A DNA stretch of 64,000 nucleotides from Polaribacter sp. NJDZ03 (GTDB lineage: Bacteria; Bacteroidota; Bacteroidia; Flavobacteriales; Flavobacteriaceae). Below, one piece after another: positions 63,831-64,000 of the stretch (its first letter is position 1; each line of letters opens with the position of its first letter). The notes beneath the pieces were generated by a model. It saw only the letters and a program-made list of their open reading frames with translations, was not told the DNA's origin and did no database searches. A program made the translations under genes and the position numbers. The DNA lies in NCBI RefSeq assembly GCF_019263805.1, contig NZ_CP079195.1, forward strand, positions 4,014,669 to 4,078,668, written 5' to 3'.

Positions 63831-64000
63831 GTGATATAATTAATTAGTGTTTTGTGTATTCTACGTAAAAAATAGTTAATAATCAATAGCAAATTGATTT
63901 TTTTATACTGAATTTTATTCACATTTTTGTACCACCTTAAAAAAGGCATCAAAAGCCCTTTTTATACCCTTTATTATAACAAAAAAATCGCTAAAATTAA
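63831..64000 (+). other. upstream region of a gene beyond the window, with one DnaA-box-like site
   Basis: No gene in the last 170 bases. It contains TTATTCACA (63915-63923), which fits the DnaA box consensus TTWTNCACA, and a run of AT-rich DNA. In many Flavobacteriaceae a YbgC-like thioesterase lies divergently beside dnaA, so dnaA or another gene may begin just after 64000. This is inferred. Confidence 0.35.

Overview
The window reads as chromosomal DNA of a marine-type Flavobacteriaceae member (Bacteroidetes), close to Polaribacter or Tenacibaculum. This rests on very AT-rich DNA (about 30% G+C by eye), the gliding genes gldF-gldG, a monomeric NADP isocitrate dehydrogenase, FabV, a TonB receptor/DUF4249 pair, many families seen mainly in Bacteroidetes (DUF6095, DUF6695, DUF6503, head-GIN DUF2807), Bacteroidetes -7 boxes (TAnnTTTG) often only a few bases before the start codon, and several families of short palindromic intergenic repeats. 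All family names come from reading the translations; no database search was run.

Layout. 0-2.6 kb: the end of a sensor kinase, its response regulator, an Arg/Lys-tailed secreted protein and a DinB-like protein. 2.6-10.5 kb (minus): murQ-DUF6095-DUF6695, the TonB receptor/DUF4249 pair, and icd. 10.5-12.5 kb: a gene-poor stretch with an orphan terminator, then rplS and trmD. 12.6-21.7 kb: membrane proteins (an HPP-family gene broken by one stop, and a ClC channel), DUF2911, an SDR protein, gldF-gldG and a small minus-strand enzyme cluster. 21.8-26 kb: phoH, purC, fabV and two unknown small genes. 26.1-32.1 kb: a one-directional accessory block of orphan genes (DUF2971, a ChaN/Tiki-like lipoprotein, other secreted unknowns, an APH-like phosphotransferase, a scramblase-like protein), several sharing a similar upstream leader. 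32.3-34.2 kb: TerC and TauE/SafE membrane proteins.

34.2-43.4 kb is the most coherent regulatory region. An AraC regulator diverges from an aldehyde dehydrogenase-DUF779 pair. Then come acetyl-CoA synthetase, a histidine kinase and an NtrC-type sigma-54 activator, packed together. Just downstream is a near-perfect sigma-54 promoter that heads a small Cys-rich protein, a gene carrying three in-frame stops, a GreA/Rnk-like protein and a small helical protein. The economical reading is that the two-component pair controls the genes behind that promoter.

43.6-47.5 kb (minus): a biotin-dependent acyl-CoA carboxylase operon (biotin carrier, biotin carboxylase, carboxyltransferase). A 22-unit GTT microsatellite lies between its second and third genes. 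48-56.9 kb: an MsbA-like exporter, DUF6503, an NTF2-like protein, a DUF4870-PadR-PspC-headGIN envelope-stress-like cluster, DUF4442, a 48-residue unlisted small protein and an AIM24-family protein. 57-64 kb: prmC, cls, GNAT, a LEA-like lipoprotein, ribD (which carries an in-frame palindromic element and lacks a normal start codon), a HAD hydrolase, an EamA transporter, a YigZ protein and a YbgC-like thioesterase. The last 170 bases look like the upstream region of a gene beyond the window, possibly dnaA. I saw no CRISPR array, rRNA, tRNA, transposase or prophage.
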